Below are positions 33,018 to 45,229 of a stretch of 64,000 nt of DNA, piece by piece. A model generated the notes under the pieces. That model saw only the letters and a program-made list of their open reading frames with translations. It ran no database searches and was not told the DNA's origin. The stretch covers positions 186,001 through 250,000 of the forward strand of contig CAJQUW010000906.1 of NCBI GenBank assembly GCA_907163375.1. Direction: 5' to 3'. The stretch is from Prostheceraeus crozeri. Taxonomy: Eukaryota; Platyhelminthes; Polycladida; Euryleptidae. Position numbers and translations under genes: made by a program. Position 1 is the stretch's first letter, and every line of letters begins with the position of its first letter.

Positions 33018-36000
33018 GTAAGTGTCCACACTACATTGGGAATTGCAAAACAGCAAATACATGATGCATGTTTCCAAATCCAAATAATGTTTTTATGGTG
33101 AACTTTTCTTAAAAATGTTCTTGAGTAGCAAAGCACATAGAATAACTTAAGCGTTAGAAGGCCTAAAAAGACCGCTCAGCACCTGATATGTTATTTAGAA
33201 AAGTCGATACAAGCGAATAGGTTCCACTTTGAATTCTCTTTCGCACCATTTAATTCAGTAGCTATTGTCTGTCGGTTTTCGTCATCGTTCAGTAGAAGAT
33301 TCGAAGGACGCTGATAGATTGATTACCGTAAACTGCGGTAATTCGGAACGTCGGGGTAATTCGGAACGTTAATATGTTTCTGCAGATTTTGCTAATTAAA
33401 TCAACTTTCAAGTATTTCAGGATGCTGTGATGGCTATGATACTCTCTCAATTGTTGTTATTAACATATCTATGCATAGCGAATTAATGCGATCGCGAGAG
33501 AATTAACTCAAATTTGAAAATTTAAATTCAATACACCTGTGACCCGTAGCTATCGTATCAATCCAATGCAATTCGATTTGAACCTACATGTAGTAGACAA
33601 GCTTTCATCATCGGCAACGCACTCATTCTTCAGACACTGTGTGACTTAGTAAACTTCTGTGACTCTCTTGGTAGTTAACAATGCCTAGAACGTATCAGAG
33701 AATGACTGTCGTTTCCCATGCCGGTACGCAAGGCATGTCTATTCATAAAGCAGCACAAGTTTACGGCGTATCTAAAACAACTCTTTGGCGTCATGTGAAT
33801 GGGACTGGTTCTGTTGGACGTCCTAAAACTTTCTCGAGTGAAGAAGAAGCTGTTATTGCTGACACTCTACAACAAATTGCTGATTGAGGTGTTGGATTTA
33901 GTGTGACTGATGTGCAAATCCTCATCAAAAGATATCTTGACTCGATAGGGAGATCAGTGTCGTATTTCAATGACAATTATCCTGGATATGACTTCATTCG
34001 CGGATTCATGCAACGGAATGACATGGTGGGTCGAGTTGCTGGAAATATTAAACGATCACGTGCTGCAATCGGAAAATGTGACACAGACGCATTCTTTTCT
34101 GAGCTGGACAAAGCTGGTGAAATATTGCCGCAGAACTTTTATAACTACGACGAAACGGCGTTGAGTGACGATCCTGGAAATAAGAAAGTGCTCGTGAGGC
34201 GCGGAACAAGAAGAGTCGAACTGGTACGCGAACATTCTAAATCTAATGTATCCATCATGGTGTGTGGCAATGCAGCTGGAGATCTTCTTCCGCCACTTGT
34301 GTGTTACAAAGCTCAAAACATGTACGATGGTTGGGCTCAAGGTGGGCCTACCGGTGCGCAATATTCTCCGGATGGATTCTCCAATATTATCCGGATGGTT
34401 TGAAATGGACACTTTCCTGCTGTGGTTCAAAAAACTATTTCTCCCGAGCGTAAGCACCACGAATAGTCCGAAACTCTTGCTCGGCGACAATCTGGACAGT
34501 CACTTCTGCCCTGAAGTGATTCAACTAGCCAGAGAGAACAATATTTATTTCGCCACCTTTCCTCCAAATTCAACACATCTGATGCAGCCACTTGATGTGG
34601 CTGTTTTCAGATCATTCAAAATGTTATGGGGAGAGATCTTGGACAATTATCGAAAAGAAACAAGACAGAAAGGTGTAATACAAAAGACTGTCTTTCCAGT
34701 CTTGTTAAGTCAGCTTTGGCAAAAGGTTAAAATTCATGGTGGTGACAATCTGAGATCTGGTTTTCGAGCATGTGGTCTTGTTCCTCGAAATCCGGATGAG
34801 CCCATCAAGCGTTTACCTGGAATGAAAGCCTCAGATGAAATAGGCCGAAAATAGGCTGTTCTTATTGGCATTCTGCAAGAGAACAGAAAAGCTGGTGCCG
34901 GTACTCGAAAGTCTGGTCGAGGAGCAAAGGTCGTTCCAGGTCGAGCAATTCAGTATTCAGATCGACCATCTACGTCTGCAGCAGCGTCCAACTTACCAAG
35001 AGAGGGAGACGTACCATCATCCGATGAGGAAGATGACCTATGCAATGGATGCAATTCTCGGTTCAGTCAGTACCAGGGTCCTGATTGTATTCGCTGTATT
35101 GCATGCCATCACTGGTACTGTGGTTCATGCAACAATAGTAGTCAAGACCCATACTATATCTGTATGAAGTGTGAGTGATATATTATCTTCGTTTTCATGT
35201 TTGAGTACATGCAGTTTATTTTAAATCGAAAATAAATCAATGTTCCGAATTACCCCAATTATTTTGAAAATCATTAGTCTTTGGTCCAGGTGATTTTATT
35301 GATCTAATATTCATATTATTTATATTTTGAAAATGCATTCTAATCAAGAAAGATAAGTTTGCGGTTCATGTAGAGCGAGAAATAAAAATAAGCTTTAGTT
35401 GCTGCGAAAAATAATTAAATATCTGAAAACCCGTTCCGAATTACCCCAGTTTACGGTATATCTTCTTTCAGGAAATGTACATTCCTTGAAGCTTATTCAT
35501 ATCAAATCAAGCTGAGAAATGATTTAAGTTTCGGCACAACTATCCAGCAATCTCTATCTTTCTAGAATTCGTATTCACCATTTGAAGATCAAGTGCGCTA
35601 AGTAATGTATTTTCACACTTAGTCAACTATGAATTCGTAAAATTTGATGGAGAATGATGTTTTGCTTACTGCAGAGTTATTAATGGAAACCAAATTAAGG
35701 AATTTTAACAAAGGTTGGCATATATGAATATTGTCATCTTGGATGTTGTCTCAAACTGTTCATCGAAATGCTTCAAGAGCTGATCATTAGAAAATGTTTA
35801 GGTACAAAGTATCTTCCGATAGAATAGTCAGCTATTGCCTTATTCTTCGAATAGTAGCCGCGACTCCTTTTGTAGAGACATCTTTAAGCTGTTGACAACC
35901 CTACGAATGTTTTGTACTAAAGTAGGCTTGTCGTACTCCCGACGAAAGTTGAGTTGGGCTGTCACAATAGATTCAAATTAATTGAAGCAAATTTTCGGCA

Positions 36001-39000
36001 TCTTAACCTTTGAATGTACGAGTGAGATTGTTTCGACTATAACCAGAGGTTGGCTACTGTTAAAGAGTCCCATTTCCGACCGATGCAAATTTCTAGGAAA
36101 CCACTGATTGTTAACTAAATGCTTAATCTACTAATGGAGGGTGCGGGTAGCTTTCCTCCAGTAGTAGTCGGTTATAAGACGCAGACTATTCACTAAATGC
36201 TCATAAATTTTCCTTAAAATGTTGTATTAATATCAGAGATTTTCGGGGGATCCGCGTAATGCATTTATTTTTTTCTATTTGGGCCCCCTTGAAACATAAA
36301 TTTCGCTAGGGCCACTGTTTGCACATTCTCATCCCTGTAATTGTTTGTTCTCAACAACCACTGAGTATTTTTATTTAACTGGGGTCGTATCTAGGTATTT
36401 TATTAATATAGGTATTTATTATCTACGTATCTTTTTATTTAACTAGGTTCGAATCCTACCAGCCGCATATCTGCGTGGCAATTTGATCTATCGTTTGTTC
36501 AATTTCATTGTTGTTAATTGCATTCCCGACATGGTTTAAGATGCTTTGGTGGACAATCGATACTTGCCTTAATGTCGGCGGTCACAATTGTGACGAGTTA
36601 TTTATTCATTGATTATAATTGCTATGACAACAGATGTGTGGTGGTGAGGGTTTAATCCTGCCAATTGGCACAGTCGCATAAGTGGCTCGTAGCTCAGTTG
36701 GTAGAGGAAGGTTTTGTTAACCTTGGTCGTAGGTTGGAACCCTACCAGTCGCACATCTTTTGCATTGCAATTTGAATGATCTATCGTTCATTTCATTCTG
36801 TTGTTCGCTATCTGATGTCATCTGTTGTCTGAATTGACCCCGGTAATTACCTATTAAGCATTTTGACCATTAAGTGAGCACAAGATGATTCCCTTTCACT
36901 CCGTAATGCGAGTTACAAACGCCAATCAAATTCGACCTATTCCTCGACAACAGCTAGCGGTTGATCGCTTACTCATGAAGGAGAAGGCGATACAGCAATA
37001 GAATGCGCAACGTTAGGTAAAGCTTTCCATTGTCTGACCTGAAAGTTAGCGAATTTAATAACTGTGATGATGTGACGCTGACTTGGGCTGTGTTTTGTTT
37101 TGGAATCACTAAGAGCATTATTAGTGGATCTCAGTAGACAAAACGTTTCAGCTTGCTTTGGAACTGTATGCGACATTTCATGCTTTGTACATTGACATTT
37201 CGAGTCTGGACAATGCATGGTCTATATAAGACTCGATAATTTAAATAGACAATAATTTACAGAGACTGGATAATTTAAAATAGCACCTTAGATTAAAGTA
37301 GTGAATACCCTACTTGCCAACCCACCACACGCCCCTGCCGTACTCGCATAAGTGTTGCAGCATGTATGTGGTTGTATTGATCTCAGTGAGTGAAAGACTA
37401 ATCAACTATACAATTTCTGATACTTCTGCCAGCACTATTCGATTTTCGCATTCTGAATTTGATAAAACTTTTTGTAAAATATCAAAATTCTCTCTGAGCA
37501 TTATTGTTAAATTTAACGAGGTAAGACAAATTCGTCTATGTAGCCGAGGCTGCTTGATTGATAACTCGATGAGTTAATTTTATACTTATATTTCGGCTGT
37601 CACAGCCCTTTTCAAAGTATAGAGTAGAAAAGATTTACAAATGGAGTACAAAGCTATATAAAAATGTTTTCAAAAATCAAAATGTCATGTATATACCACT
37701 GTACAGATATCTTATCCTTCATCACGCCGGTTCAGGTCAGGTTGGGCTGTCTTAATTATGAGTGCCTCTTTGAGACGAAGATCTACTGCGTCTTTAGCAT
37801 GTGACACAATTTCTATGCTGAGGCTGCCATGACAGATGAGCTTGTGATCATAGATGGCGGATTTGTTGTAAAATAAGTGCTCTCGAATTATTGTGTGTAA
37901 GTTACGCACTGTACTTCTAATGTAGACAGAACCGCATGAACATTGGATCCTATATACCACCATTTTTCTGCCACAATTGTCATTTTTCATAGGACAGTTC
38001 TTCATTGTGCACGTTTGTTTCAGTTTTGGTCTCTTGAGTTTTTGTTGTAATGTTTTCGAGCGATGATAAAGGCGAATGTTTATTTATTTTCTCATGCTGA
38101 AAAGCTCTTTTAATCTTTCTGTTGACAAAATCTGATAGAAATGGGACTGACATGTAGAACGTGGGATAATTGTTCATATTTTTGCGCCTTCTCTTGGAAT
38201 TTGTTTTGATTACACTTTTGATGAATTGATTGTCATAATCATTTAGACCAAGTATTCGCTCAAATTCAGTCAGTGCTCTATCTTCATCTTCCTGTACTGT
38301 GGACCTTTCACGTATTCGCTTCACTTCATTTTTGATGGTTGATTCTTTCATTGCAGTTGGCAAACTTGATTTGGAATTCATGAAAATGTTCTTCTTTGCC
38401 TGCTTCTTATAAAAGGTGAATTTTGGTTGGCTGCTATCTAGATCAACTGTGAAATCAAGAAGGCTCAATGTCTTGTTTGACTTTGGCAATTCTAGTTCAA
38501 ATTTGATTTCAGGATGCTGTTCGTTTAAAATGTTCAGAAGTTCTCTTGCGTCTGATTCGTTTCTCACCAGACTGAAGCAATCATCAACGTATCGAGCAAA
38601 TAATTTGCAATGAGGAAAAGATTGTAATGCTTTCTTTTCGATTGTGTCTAAGAATAGGATGGCGAGAAGTCCGGAGATACTGGATCCCATCGGAAGACCT
38701 TTGATTTGTTGATATTGGTCATCTTGAAAACAGAAAAAAGTGTTGTTTAGAGTAACTGACAGCAATTCTTCAATATCTTGACTGTTCAGGTTGTAGAATT
38801 TCTGCTTTGAATCGATTAATTTGTCCATGGCATTCGCTATTGCATCCTGTATTGGGATTGAGGTATATAGTGACACAACATCGAAGCTGCAGGGATATGA
38901 GTAGTCATTCAATATAGCAGGATCGTTGCAAACGCACTGAATTCTTTCAATTAACTCCAGACTGTTGTATAAATGTGCAGGCACAAATTGCAAGAGTGGA

Positions 39001-42000
39001 CTGAGAATCTGAACAAGAAGCCATGATATTTTCTTTGTTGGTCCTTTCACATTTGCCACAATTGGTCGAATTTTCAAAGTTGGAGCCGTCTTGTGCGTTT
39101 TTATTAGGTGATAAAAAACAGGTAAGTCAGAATGCTTGGTCACGAAACTTCTTTTCTTTGAAGGTTGTATTTTTCTTCGTTGACAGATATTAGTCCATAC
39201 AGAGTTTATTCTATTTTCGATTGCGTCACAATTTTTAATATTGACCTTCTTGTATGTGCATGGATCATCGAGATGTTGATCTCCGGCGTCAATGTATCGT
39301 TGTTGTTCTATTATGCAGAATTCTGTACCTTTATCACTTGGGAGTTATACCATAGGCAATTGTTGAAGTTCCTTTATTGTCTCACGTTCTTCCTTGCAGA
39401 TATTATCATGAAATGCACGAGGTTGGACTGAATTGAAAATCTTCTTTGTTTTGTCGTAGAGACGCCTAAGAAAGGCATCATCATCAGGGTTTGATGGTGG
39501 AATATGAATATCTACCGATTCAGGATATTTCGGAAAATTGTCTTCGTTTTCGTAGGCATTTCGATTACGATGTTGTTGCCACTTATACTGGTAAGCGAAC
39601 CTGCAAAAGCTGACATTGATTTCGAATGATGTCTTCTCGTTTATCTGTTCAGACAATGCAAACTTTGGTCCTTTTCGCAACACATCCAATTGATTTTCGG
39701 ATAGGCTGTGGGAGAGGTCAGTCACTAAAATGTCTTCTGACATTGATGGTTGGGATTCTTCTTCTTTCGAAGAAATCGCTCGAAAACATTACAACAAAAA
39801 CTGAAACAAACGTACACAATGAAGAACTGTCCTATGAAAAATGACAATTGTGGTAGAAAAATGGTGGTATATAAGATCCAATGTTCATGCGGTTCTGTCT
39901 ACATTGGAAGTACAGTGCGTCCCTATTTTACAACAAATCCGCCATCTATGATCACAAGCTCATCTGTCATGGCAGCCTCAGCATAGAAATTGTGTCACAT
40001 GCTAAAGACGCAGTAGATCTTCGTCTCAAAGAGGCACTCATAATTAAGACAGCCCAACCTGACCTGAACCGGCGTGATGAAGGACAAGATATCTGTACAG
40101 TGGTATATACATGACATTTTGATTTTTGAAAACATTTTTATATAGCTTTGTACTCCATTTGTAAATCTTTTCTACTCTATACTTTGAAAAGGGCTGTGAC
40201 AGCCGAAATAAAAGTATAAAATTAACTCATCGAGTTATCAATCAAGCAGCCTCGGCTACATAGACGAATTTGTCTTACCTCGTTAAATAAAACTTTTTGA
40301 CTAAGGAATTTGAAGGTATGATCGAATAAGAAAAATTACAAGGCGGACTTGCGGGATAGAGTTGATGAGCATGTTTCCTTGCACAAAGAGCCGACATCAT
40401 GGCCTGATGGACATAGAGTTAAAATCATAGATTGCTGAACGAATGGTTGATTCATGGACTCCTAGATGCACTACACTACACTACACATCTGTTATATATC
40501 TAGGAGTCCATGGTTGATTGCATGTGCTTAAGACTCTACGCTGTTGTAGTAATGGATTTCTTGTATGACTGACTGCATTATTGTGATGATATCTGTGATA
40601 TAACGGACAGTTTAGTGCAGATATCTCTGCTCTTCGAATGATCTCGGTGTATTATATGAAAAAATATCACACGGAAATTTTCATCAATTCTTAGATGACT
40701 AAATATCACATGCACATGATTTGTAGAGCTGCTCTTGAACGTAACAGGTCTGTTAGTTTGTCGCTTAGCATGTAAAAGAATTTGTCAACATATGATACTT
40801 CAAAATACCAATCTCGGATTCGTAGTTTTTATTACAGGCGAGCTTTAGAGCGTTTCGCTCGTCTTCAGGCAGGCAGAGGTAGTCTTCAGAGACAAAGTCA
40901 CAAATAAAAGCACACTTTTTAGTTGACAAACTGTGAATGCCATCAGAATTAGACGGACCATTGAACCATTTATGCGTTTTATCAAGCCTAATTCATGCTA
41001 CCTTGAATATGAGATGTCATGCTATATGTCAAGAATGTCGAGATTCAAAATTTTCTTGCTATCCATACCTGCCATTAGGATCTGAGTAGTAAGTTAGAAA
41101 ATGATAATTTGATACTATTGATGTAGTGGCATAAACTTCATTGGACCATTATCAACCGAGCAATTGGTCATCATCTTGGCATCTCCATTTATCCCAGAAA
41201 GATATTGTTTTCAGGATAGGGCCAGATAGAACCAATTTTACCAACTGACGAAAGGAACTTATATAGGCAAATTCAACATCACTACTTGTAAGTTAATAAG
41301 ATATATTGGGATTTTTTATACAATAGCACTTGCCTAGATAATGATTTGCTGCCAACCTACAAAAATATATGTATATATTTATATGTATATGTCCGGCTGT
41401 TTATCTGTTGCAAATTATTTGTTTGACGTCTGGTGTCATTCTCAAGAATTTGCATGATTGTCAAAATAAATCTAGTGTAGTATTTTTCTGGCGCATTACT
41501 CGATATTGTTTTTCGTGTAGCTGAAGCGTGCACAAGTATTATTTTTCTTTCAGAAATTTGTATCAGTGTGTAGTTGACTGTTCTGACAAGGATAAAACTC
41601 CAATAAAGTTGAATAACGAGGTCAGTTGCATTAGACATTAATGCGGTATCGACGGGAGCCCTTTACTGTTGAATTTGATTTTTTAGGACGAAACCGGCAA
41701 CGTTGAAAGTTTAAATGAAAGTATTTTTGGAACATCAACAAGTAAGTTCCTGGATTTCAGATGACAACAAGGAGCACAAAATGAACATCAAGCGACCGTT
41801 TTCGTACTAAGTTAAGCATCCTTTAAAGGAAACTTGCAGGTTTTATCAACTACCCGTCACTGGAGGATTGTGAATCTAATATTGTGTATTTAGTTTCGTT
41901 TTCTGAGCTCAATATTGTGAAGTTACTGCTTGCTTTTACTCCAAACACATCTTCGAAGTCATAAAGGATTGTATTAACAGCGCTGCTATTTAGTTTTCCG

Positions 42001-43423
42001 TTGGAATGTAAGTAAATTCTAGTTCGGCAAGTGTATTTCGTTTTAAATTATCTGTTTAGTTTTTAACCAAATTTCAGAAATTAAAATTAGCGATCTATGG
42101 TAGATTTTTTACCTTTTTACCACCGAACGAACAAAAGTGTGTGCATCCGTTACTGGTCGGTTTCGTTAAAGCCTTTGCAGCATGTTTACCGAGAGATAGG
42201 ATGTTCGATTTCATTGTGGATGCTGGATGTCACACTAATTTGTCGCGTCTCCCCAAGATTAAGTTTGCTGCTAAAAATATTTACACTTTATTGCTAAAGA
42301 CTATATTATATACACGTCTGAGCTTCGGCGAGCCGGCTCGTATTGTCAAGGAGTCAGACTTGCCTTACTTAGTAATTTTAGTATTTGAGATATCATAACG
42401 GTGATGATATTAGAGCTTTAAGTTTAGATCGAGAACAAATATTGCAGATCGAATTGCGAATGCCAAGAAAGTTTACTAGTCACTGACATTTCGCTGGTAG
42501 CCATATGTAAATCCTTATTAACACTAAAAGTAGGCAGTGGTTATAAAATAGTAGCAAAATCGCTTCATACTGGAAAATTTATTTTGAGGCTGTATCGAGT
42601 ATTAATGAGCCTGATACCATCAACATTAACTACTGAAACTGATAGCAAACCTGTTGCTTTTGCAGGAGCTAACCTGAAAATTGAGCAATCGGATTACTTT
42701 GTACCTGAAGAAAATGTGACAGATTTAGGCACTGGGCCTATGATTGTTCAAGAGCAACAAGGTGTAGCTCAAACCAGCTCTACCATCAATGAAACTTACG
42801 AGCACACTGTTGGGGAATTACATGGAACTAACAATTTGTCTGCTGGTGTACTAATTGATGATCACAAGTCAACATCCATATTACTTAGAAGTGTGGAAGG
42901 TGAACATACAAATCTCAGAAATGAAGAAATTCACAATTCCGTCAGTCTCCGCAGTCCGAATGTGCAGCAAAGAAGCAATGCCGCCAAGAGGGCTAATGAG
43001 AGGCTTTTGCTACCAAATGTTACGAGACCTTATCCACTGTCCAATTCTGCTCCTAAGCGTCCAATTTTTCCAAAACAAAAGAAGTACTTTTGTGATTTTT
43101 GTTCCTTGGCTTATTCATCTCGACATGCCAAAATCAGACACGAAAGAATACATACTGGAGAGAGGCCGTTTGCCTGTCGTTACTGTAATAAGACGTTTGG
43201 TGATTCTTCGAATGCAAAATCACATGAAAGAATACACAGCGGGGAGAAGCCTTATTCCTGTAAATATTGTTCTATGAGTTATCGAAAAAGTACAGACAGA
43301 AACAATCATGAAAGGAGACATACTGGTGAGACGCCTTACACATGTAGATACTGTGATGAACGATTCATTTCGTCACAATTGAAATTGAAGCATGAACGCC
43401 TTCATGTAGAAAGTAATGATTGA
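32887..43423 (+). CDS. Gene C: four-finger C2H2 zinc-finger protein (spliced)
   Basis: Predicted exons are 32887-33017, 41554-41620, 41687-41741 and 42666-43423, joining in frame to 336 codons plus stop. The module in exon a differs from gene B by three conservative or single changes (D/E, S/R, V/I). The terminal exon has an acidic and Ser/Asn-rich linker, a basic RPIFPKQKKY patch and four fingers (CDFC, CRYC, CKYC and CRYC) with HTGE/HSGE linkers, one HTGETP. It is likely a nuclear DNA-binding protein with unknown target. Intron 1 is 8.5 kb because it received a Tigger element, SINEs and a Penelope-like element. The 65-bp intron between b and c is very short. Exons b and c were identified by splice consensus, length and phase. 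Confidence 0.8.
33326..35456 (+). mobile_element. Tigger/pogo-type DNA transposon in gene C intron 1
   Basis: 2,131 bp with TA on both sides (33324-33325 and 35457-35458). The ends are inverted repeats of about 25 bp starting CCGTAAACTG and ending in TAATTCGGAACG, with one mismatch. A second copy of GGGTAATTCGGAACG follows each terminal copy on the inside. The coding region on the same strand is a DDE transposase of the jerky/pogo type. Confidence 0.93.
33681..35178 (+). pseudogene. Tigger/pogo transposase with C-terminal zinc finger, decayed
   Basis: The protein starts MPRTYQRMTVVSHAGTQGMS with a Psq-type helix-turn-helix (MSIHKAAQVYGVSKTTLWRH), followed by a CENP-B-like second DNA-binding part. 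The DDE core holds NYDETALSDDPG, LLGDNLDSHF and PNSTHLMQPLDVAVF. A C-terminal PHD/RING-like finger has CNGC, CIRC, CHHWYCGSC and a final CMKCE. Damage consists of an in-frame TGA at 33885-33887, a frameshift near 34370 and an in-frame TAG at 34852-34854. All parts are still collinear, about 500 codons, so loss of function is fairly recent. Confidence 0.9.
36446..36520 (+). repeat. tRNA-derived SINE, 3' part
   Basis: GGTTCGAATCC (B-box) then TACCAGCCGCA and a tail containing GGCAATTTGATCTATCGTT. The same tail follows the longer copy at 36684-36815. The A-box half is missing. Confidence 0.55.
36640..36815 (+). repeat. tRNA-derived SINE copies
   Basis: At 36684-36755 a tRNA-like head has A-box TAGCTCAGTTGGTAGAG, an anticodon-like stem AAGGT/ACCTT and a B-box-like GGTTGGAACCC, followed by the same tail as 36446-36520. 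The D stem and acceptor stem have mismatches, so it is not called as a functional tRNA. Just before it, 36645-36675 holds a B-box segment like the one at 15326-15350. Confidence 0.6.
37712..38005 (-). pseudogene. GIY-YIG endonuclease domain of the Penelope-like element
   Basis: 97 codons starting MKNCPMKNDNCGRKMVV with CSCGSVYIRSTVR, IREH and EALIIKTAQPDLNRRDE. The Gly of the YIG motif is Arg here (YIR) but is intact in the inverted copy at 39820-40080 (VYIGSTVR). The frame overlaps the end of the reverse transcriptase frame, which indicates a frameshift between the two domains. Confidence 0.85.
37980..39743 (-). pseudogene. Penelope-like reverse transcriptase, frameshifted
   Basis: The N-terminal part is 39345-39743. 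The frame shifts near 39345 and, after a stretch with DKGTEFCIIEQQRYID, continues in the 387-codon frame 37980-39143. The latter has FYHLIKTHK, CSFDVVSLYTSIP, IKGLPMGSSIS and ARYVDDCFSL, the diagnostic boxes of Penelope-like reverse transcriptases. There is a second frame change near 38060 before the nuclease domain. Catalytic Asp residues of YVDD are intact. It makes cDNA from the element RNA at a nicked target in working elements; this copy needs at least two frame corrections and is counted as broken. Confidence 0.88.
39764..40283 (+). repeat. Inverted terminal copy of the Penelope-like element
   Basis: Reverse-complement copy of 37507-38055. It codes VVYKIQCSCGSVYIGSTVR, then loses about 35 bp, and resumes in another frame with YNKSAIYDHKLICHGS. 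It ends in the same 3' sequence as the main copy. Confidence 0.88.
40453..40512. repeat. Perfect 15-bp inverted repeat
   Basis: CATGGACTCCTAGAT (40453-40467) faces ATCTAGGAGTCCATG (40498-40512) across 30 bases containing CACTACACTACACTACAC. TGGTTGATT lies just before the left arm and just after the right arm. Confidence 0.9.
40836..40870 (-). ncRNA. Hammerhead-ribozyme-like motif (candidate)
   Basis: On the minus strand the sequence reads CTGAAGA, a short stem region CGAGC, then GAAA and CGCTC, followed by an AGCTCGCC stretch. This resembles the conserved CUGANGA/GAAA core with flanking stems seen in ribozymes of Penelope-like pseudo-LTRs. The seventh-base pattern is not canonical and a closed stem III was not established. 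Confidence 0.3.
41554..41620 (+). CDS. Gene C exon b
   Basis: 67 nt between TTTTTCTTTCAG and AACGAG|GTCAGT, phase 2 to 0, the same length as exon b of gene D. Peptide RNLYQCVVDCSDKDKTPIKL then NNE. Confidence 0.72.
41687..41741 (+). CDS. Gene C exon c
   Basis: 55 nt between GATTTTTTAG and ACAA|GTAAGT, phase 0 to 1, the same length as exon c of gene B. Peptide DETGNVESLNESIFGTST. Confidence 0.75.
42666..43423 (+). CDS. Gene C terminal exon with four C2H2 fingers
   Basis: Opens at GCTTTTGCAG|GA in phase 1 and ends with TGA at 43421-43423. Helix position 4 is Lys, Ala, Arg, Lys in fingers 1-4. Confidence 0.9.
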
Positions 43424-45229
43424 GCTGAAATTACATTACAAACTCGTTTTTCGATTTAAATTTCATCCCCTGTCTATTGCACACCTCAGAAGCTTTCCTT
43501 TGGCGATCCTTCTCACTTCACAAAAATGCGACACCGCAATTATATTAACCAAAATTGTATGGTTCCAACTTCCATCTAAACACCTTAAAGCAATAAATCG
43601 GCAGTTGTGATCATCGAAGCCTACATGCTCACAGAGTATGAGTTTAATTTGCAAATAGATGTGAAAGTAGTTAGATGGACAGAAAAGCTACTAAAAGATC
43701 CAATCTTTTATTTATTTCTTAATATTTAAATGTGGTTCACAACTGCAAAACGTTTAGAATTCGATAGAGGAGAGGAATATGCAACCCGCATTACTCGATA
43801 ACACGGGTGCATGTGATTGCCCTCCCTTCTGAATTCTCTTTAAATATTTTCTAAAATATTGGCTATTGCTAAGTATGTCTGAAAATGCTGCACGATCTGG
43901 TCTGAATTTGCCGGCAAGTCCGTGAATTATTCTGTAGCATTTACTTGCGGTCAGTCGCATGGCTAGTGTGTATGGATTCTTGCGAAAGCAAGAGATCATT
44001 TAGATATTTCTTGTAATGGCCTACTTAGTTTTTTTACAATGCACGAAGATGTCATTTTCTGCAGTTAATCAGAATTTTCTAAATTATCATCGACAGCTTC
44101 GAATGGTCTACTGTCATAAATGCTGTAAGAGAGTTATTCAAATTGGATGCTCAAACACCACAACATATAGGACATTGTTTTCACTGATTGCGTCAAAATA
44201 GCAATGGAAAACCCCATATATGAAAAATGCCCATAGGTTGCACTTATTAAGCAAGTATTTAATGCCTTTCGTACAATGCTGACAAAGTTTTTGTAATTTC
44301 GTGCTCATTACTGCTTATTCATGGCAGCTGTTGGAATGCTGTCGACTGATATTGCTGGCGTTACAACAAACGTTTCCAACATGGTGCTCACATTGTATGT
44401 GTAGTTCGTCTGAGCTACTATTCTGGGTTACAGTGCATTGTACAGTTGTATACTTAGTTCGTACAATTGTTTTCAGTCTGAATCTTTTTTTACTGAATTG
44501 TCAATTCGATCATAGGATAGCGCATTCATAATTTAGCCAATTTTACTTTGATGATCATTTCACGTATGTGAAAGTTGTAGCTTTAAACGATTCATAGTTG
44601 TTATTTGATCGGTAAAAGTTATACTATGTCTGATATCATGTTGCGTATCTAAGCGTATCACGTGCTGCAGTATTAAAGTCACATGGAACATTGCATTGTA
44701 AGATTTTCAACTATGTAATATGTCTGCGAATAAACTTTTTTTGCCAATCAATGGTCCTATGCTGATGGTGCAGAGTATTGTTATGTACAAATTCCCACTG
44801 ATATATCGCCTCAGTGTTATTTGTTAGACCATACTTTGTAAGTTCACCTTCATTCTCGGTCTGTAGTATGAAGCTGAATGAGCATATCTGCTGCGGGCAA
44901 TGTTGATGTTAAATATTGTAAAATTGCCTTTTGATGCTGACAGTTTATAGATTGGAAATAGTTTGTTTTTCTCGAATTATTAGTATATGCTTTTGTTTTG
45001 CATGTCAACGTTCCTGTCATCATATCTTCTACTTAATAAAGACTGAACATCCTATATTGATTTTTCATACATTTACACATGTATGTGCTGTAATGATGTT
45101 CTCAATTGATAATGCTAATGTGCTCTAATTCTCAAAATGTTGGGCAGTTTTCAATAGTATGTGACATCTAATCTTATCACAGGACATAAAACATTCAATG
45201 TACTTAGATATCGAAGATGCACATGTTAC
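43424..45229. other. 3' flank of gene C
   Basis: AT-rich; no gene recognised. AATAAA at 43592 and 44729 are possible poly-A signals for gene C. Confidence 0.4.

Larger units (their letters stand above)
37507..40283 (-). mobile_element. Penelope-like retroelement with inverted terminal copy
   Basis: The main copy is on the minus strand, from the N-terminal region at about 39743 through reverse transcriptase to the GIY-YIG domain and 3' end at about 37507. From 39764 to 40283 the + strand repeats the GIY-YIG and 3' end in the opposite orientation, with a roughly 35-bp internal deletion near 39923. Such inverted partial copies are typical of Penelope-like elements. Both ends carry AAAGGGCTGTGACAGCCGAA, a small hairpin followed by GAAA. 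It lies in gene C intron 1. Confidence 0.88.
40284..41553. other. Remainder of gene C intron 1
   Basis: No gene. It contains the hairpin at 40453-40512 and the ribozyme-like motif at 40836-40870; the rest is AT-rich and unremarkable. Confidence 0.5.

Noticed and set aside
36684..36756. Functional tRNA gene
   Set aside because: A and B boxes are present, but the acceptor and D stems have mismatches, the anticodon loop is ambiguous and the same tail follows a second truncated copy, which points to a SINE.
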